From Trichomonas vaginalis G3 (Eukaryota; Parabasalia; Trichomonadida; Trichomonadidae), in assembly GCF_026262505.1 (NCBI RefSeq), contig NC_067208.1:3729962-3793961 (forward strand): a stretch of DNA of 64,000 bases, read 5' to 3'. Position 1 is the stretch's first letter. Each line of letters opens with the position of its first letter. Positions 61,310 to 64,000 of this stretch are shown piece by piece. The notes under the pieces are model-generated. The model saw only the letters and a program-made list of their open reading frames with translations, searched no databases and was not told the origin of the DNA. The position numbers were made by a program, and so were the translations under genes.

Positions 61310-61368
61310 AAAAAAAAGGATTGGGGCTTCCAGGCACTTCGTGCCCTCTAGCCCCGAAGATGTTTTGT
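61310..61368 (+). repeat. Left terminal repeat of element E
   Basis: 8 A, GGATT, hairpin 61323-61355 (inner stem GGCAC/GTGCC), GAAGATGTTT. Confidence 0.85.
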
Positions 61369-61416
61369 CACTTTTCTGTCACTTTTCAGGAAAAAAACAT
61401 TTTTATTGTATATAAA

Positions 61417-62234
61417 ATGAATTTTACAAAACCACCGTTACCCTTCTTTGGAAATAAGAGTAGATGTAAAGATATTCTATTGAGAGAACTTAAGAAACTA
61501 CCGAATGGTCTAACATTTGTAGATTTGTTCGGTGGAAGTTTCTATATATCTCATTTGTGCCATACCGTATTTCCTGACTCAAAGATTATATGCAATGACT
61601 TCGACAACTATATGAACCGTCTCAAACATATACCAGACACTAACAAAATATTGAAAGAGTTAAAAGAAAAGATACCTATAGGTAAGATGGAACGTATACC
61701 ATTAGATAAGAAAAATACTGTCAGAGAGGTTTTGAAAAAAGCAGAGTATATTGACTGGGATAGTATATCTTCTAGACTATTGTATAGTGGTTCTATAAGA
61801 GTTCATGACATTGAAACACTTATGTCAAACGTTTTATATCTTAACTATACAAAGGTTTTCAAAGAGGACATAGAAAAATATACTGAGGGTATAGAGTTTG
61901 TGAGATGTCGTTGGACAGAGTTGTATGAAAAATATAAAAACAAGGAAAATGTTTTCTTTATAGTAGACCCGCCGTTCTATAACACATATGATTTTCAATA
62001 CCAAGTAGACTGGACTTTGAGAGACTCTTTAGAAACTTTAGACGTTTTACATAACCATCCATGCTTTTACTTTACATCCGATAAAAGTGGTTTGGAAAGT
62101 GTCATGAGATGGTTAGAGGACATACATGACTATGAGTTTAGATATGACAAGATAGAATATGAGAGAGGTCCTATAAACCGGAAAAGTGTCATAACAAAGA
62201 AATTTTATTGGTAAGTAAATGTGGTTTGAAATAG
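61417..62234 (+). pseudogene. D12 methyltransferase, copy E (altered end)
   Basis: Motifs as in the other copies; C-terminus as in D. About one break. Confidence 0.75.
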
Positions 62235-62350
62235 GACTACTTGTTTTAGGTTTTTTCCATTGTGTCATTTACTTATTTGACGTGGCAGAAAGATATAGAG
62301 AATATGAAGATGAACCAATGTCTGCAAATGTTCAGCATATGTACTCGTAA
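62219..62350 (+). CDS. 43-residue membrane protein, copy E
   Basis: Frame open, identical to A and B. Confidence 0.55.
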   Translation: MWFEIGLLVLGFFHCVIYLFDVAERYREYEDEPMSANVQHMYS

Positions 62351-62374
62351 GAGATATTTTTATCTAATATTAAA

Positions 62375-62737
62375 ATGGACGCACAGAACTTAGCGAATGC
62401 ACAGCAACCTGGACAACCAAACCCAGAGAATATTCCAAATGAAGTTAGAATACAAACTGCAATGGCAAACTATGGTCAAGTGCCAACAGATGTACAAATG
62501 CAAACTGCCATGTCAAATGACGCTGCGTTAGGTTTGCCACCATGGTATGCAAATATGAGATGGAAAGAGTTTTATACAAACCCTGAAGTGGGATATAAAC
62601 AACTCTATGCAGATGACGCGAACACAGGAGTTGACCCGGAATATGTTTTCTACCAGAGGAGAAATAGAATGTATGAGCTCCAGTTAAAAAATGCAATGGA
62701 ACTCAGAAGGAAACGTAAGAGACTAGGCGGACATTAG
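62375..62737 (+). CDS. 120-residue protein, copy E
   Basis: Whole, RRKRK tail as in D. Confidence 0.65.
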   Translation: MDAQNLANAQQPGQPNPENIPNEVRIQTAMANYGQVPTDVQMQTAMSNDAALGLPPWYANMRWKEFYTNPEVGYKQLYADDANTGVDPEYVFYQRRNRMYELQLKNAMELRRKRKRLGGH

Positions 62738-62755
62738 ATTTTTACATATAGTAAA

Positions 62756-62998
62756 ATGGGTTTCTTCAGTAGTATTGGAAACTTCTTTCGAAATGTTGGA
62801 AGAGGTATATGGAATGGAATAAAAACCGTAGGAAGAGGAATTTGGAACGGAGTCAAAAATATTGGTAAAAGAGTAGGTCAGTTTGTTGGTATTATACCTA
62901 AAGACCCTGAACCAGAAGAACAAGCTCCTGTTATACAACAGCCTGAACCTGCACCACAGTCTAGTTGGCAACCAAATCCAACACCTCAACCGTATTAA
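62756..62998 (+). CDS. 80-residue amphipathic protein, copy E
   Basis: Whole. Confidence 0.65.
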   Translation: MGFFSSIGNFFRNVGRGIWNGIKTVGRGIWNGVKNIGKRVGQFVGIIPKDPEPEEQAPVIQQPEPAPQSSWQPNPTPQPY

Positions 62999-63000
62999 AA

Positions 63001-63850
63001 TTATATTTTTACCGTTCGATAGTAGTTGTATATGAGACTAAGTTCTAAGTAAAACGCATGGTATAATGGAACTATTCTCTTTCTTCCATCTGTAGTAAAC
63101 CATACTTGAAAGTCTGAAATACTTCCACTCGGTGGTTCATATAGCTTTGTAGGTTTTTCGTAAAAGTCATTTGCCAAGCATAAAAAGAGTTTTGTGCACC
63201 AGAAAATGAAGCATGAACTATAATAGCATCTTGGTCGAAAACATTTTCATATGTTCCATTAGGGTTTTCGACTTCATAAAAGTTCGGGTGTACTGGATAT
63301 TCTGCAGGCTGATTTAACATCCTCAAAAATCTATACCATGCCAAGTTGTTATATTTTGTAGAAATATAAACGTCTTCTCCAAGGTCTTCTATTCTATCGA
63401 TTTTAACAGTTGCATTTTTCCTGTCATATATAATATCGAGATGGTACTCTCCTTCGTCAATGTTGTACTGTTTTGCATATTCGAGATAGATATCGTTTAT
63501 TTTTTCTTGAAAAAGCTTGAAGAGTTGTTTCTAAGTTTACAAGCAAACTAACTTGTAAAAAGTTTTCCCTGTTCAAATTTCTCATACGTACGTTTTTCTT
63601 TGTTATAGTATCGAACTTCAAAACCGACCGTAAATGGGAAACCATGTATGGCTTCTGAAATGAACTTCATTCTACGAAAGCCAATAGCTTTTGTGACGGA
63701 TGGGTCTCTTAACCATCTTAGTGGGTAGTCAAAACGATAGCCTTCATGCTTTACGGTCTCTGTCTCAAACTTTTGACCGACATTCGTAAAAAGTTCATCT
63801 AATGGTTTAGTTGTAGCAACTCTTGAATTTTCTTTTTCTATTGAAAGCAT
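63001..63850 (-). pseudogene. 282-residue protein, copy E (broken)
   Basis: About three breaks; otherwise closest to D (AEYPVHPN, FDQDAI variants). Confidence 0.6.
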
Positions 63851-63867
63851 TTTTTATCTAATAAAAA

Positions 63868-64000
63868 ATGTCAAATGAAACAGCGTCTATGAGAGAAATA
63901 CAACACAACCGACAACTCATTGTGCAAGCTCTAAATAAGAACACAACAAACTTTTCAAACTATTCTAAGATATCTGAGTCATTGAAAGAAGGAAACTTAA
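63868..64000 (+). CDS. Fibre protein, N-terminal 44 residues, cut by window edge
   Basis: MSNETASMREIQHNRQ start as in D. Confidence 0.7.
   Translation, partial: MSNETASMREIQHNRQLIVQALNKNTTNFSNYSKISESLKEGNL

Larger units (their letters stand above)
61310..64000 (+). mobile_element. Element E: Maverick element, left end only
   Basis: Terminal repeat, then the left module up to the fibre start, cut by the window edge. About four breaks. Which type of right half it carries cannot be seen. Confidence 0.85.

Overview
The window is a eukaryotic genome scaffold (it holds a run of N, long A/T tracts at element ends, very AT-rich spacers and no bacterial-style gene signals) filled almost entirely by five copies of one family of Maverick/Polinton-type virus-like elements. 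The host is not proven by the sequence. A protist such as a trichomonad is my best guess, because Maverick elements are known to be very abundant there and because many stop codons here sit in TAAA, the polyadenylation signal of that lineage (inference).

Layout. Element A (1-7600, minus, cut by the window edge) | spacer 7601-9038 | element B (9039-32687, plus, both ends visible, 23.6 kb, possible 6-bp target duplication ATTTAA) | 145-bp spacer | element C (32833 to the gap at 53970, plus) | 100 N, 53970-54069 | element D (54070-60558, minus, its other half hidden by the gap) | spacer 60559-61309 | element E (61310 to 64000, plus, cut by the window edge). A faces B and D faces E head to head. 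Within each facing pair the two copies look like each other's closest relatives.

Every copy carries the same 'left module', read inward from its terminal hairpin: a D12-class adenine-N6 DNA methyltransferase, a 43-residue membrane protein, a 120-residue basic-tailed protein, an 80-residue amphipathic protein, a ~282-residue conserved protein, a fibre with coiled-coil repeats and a phage-type collar tip, a DDE/D integrase, a ~133-residue protein with a fusion-peptide-like start, a 50-residue protein and a 194-residue acidic protein. Past that point there are two alternatives. A and D continue into a large protein in the place where a Maverick polymerase would lie. B and C continue into an accessory block (HNH endonuclease, a paralogue of the 282-residue protein, KilA-N protein, a 304-residue protein, KilA-N-like/T5orf172 protein, a second KilA-N-type protein), then a packaging ATPase, an SSB-like protein, a D5-type SF3 helicase, a penton candidate, the double-jelly-roll capsid region and three coiled-coil or Q-rich gene regions.

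The most unusual signal is in the accessory block of B and C. Pieces of the KilA-N coding sequences, including perfect palindromes that fall in the loop of the KilA-N domain, recur as non-coding repeats around the genes, and the stems vary while staying paired. The element ends also carry a hairpin whose stem covaries between copies. The elements are fossils of recent age: copies are nearly identical, but B and C hold many breaks (very roughly 25-30 in B, 40-50 in C) while the visible parts of A, D and E hold only a handful each.
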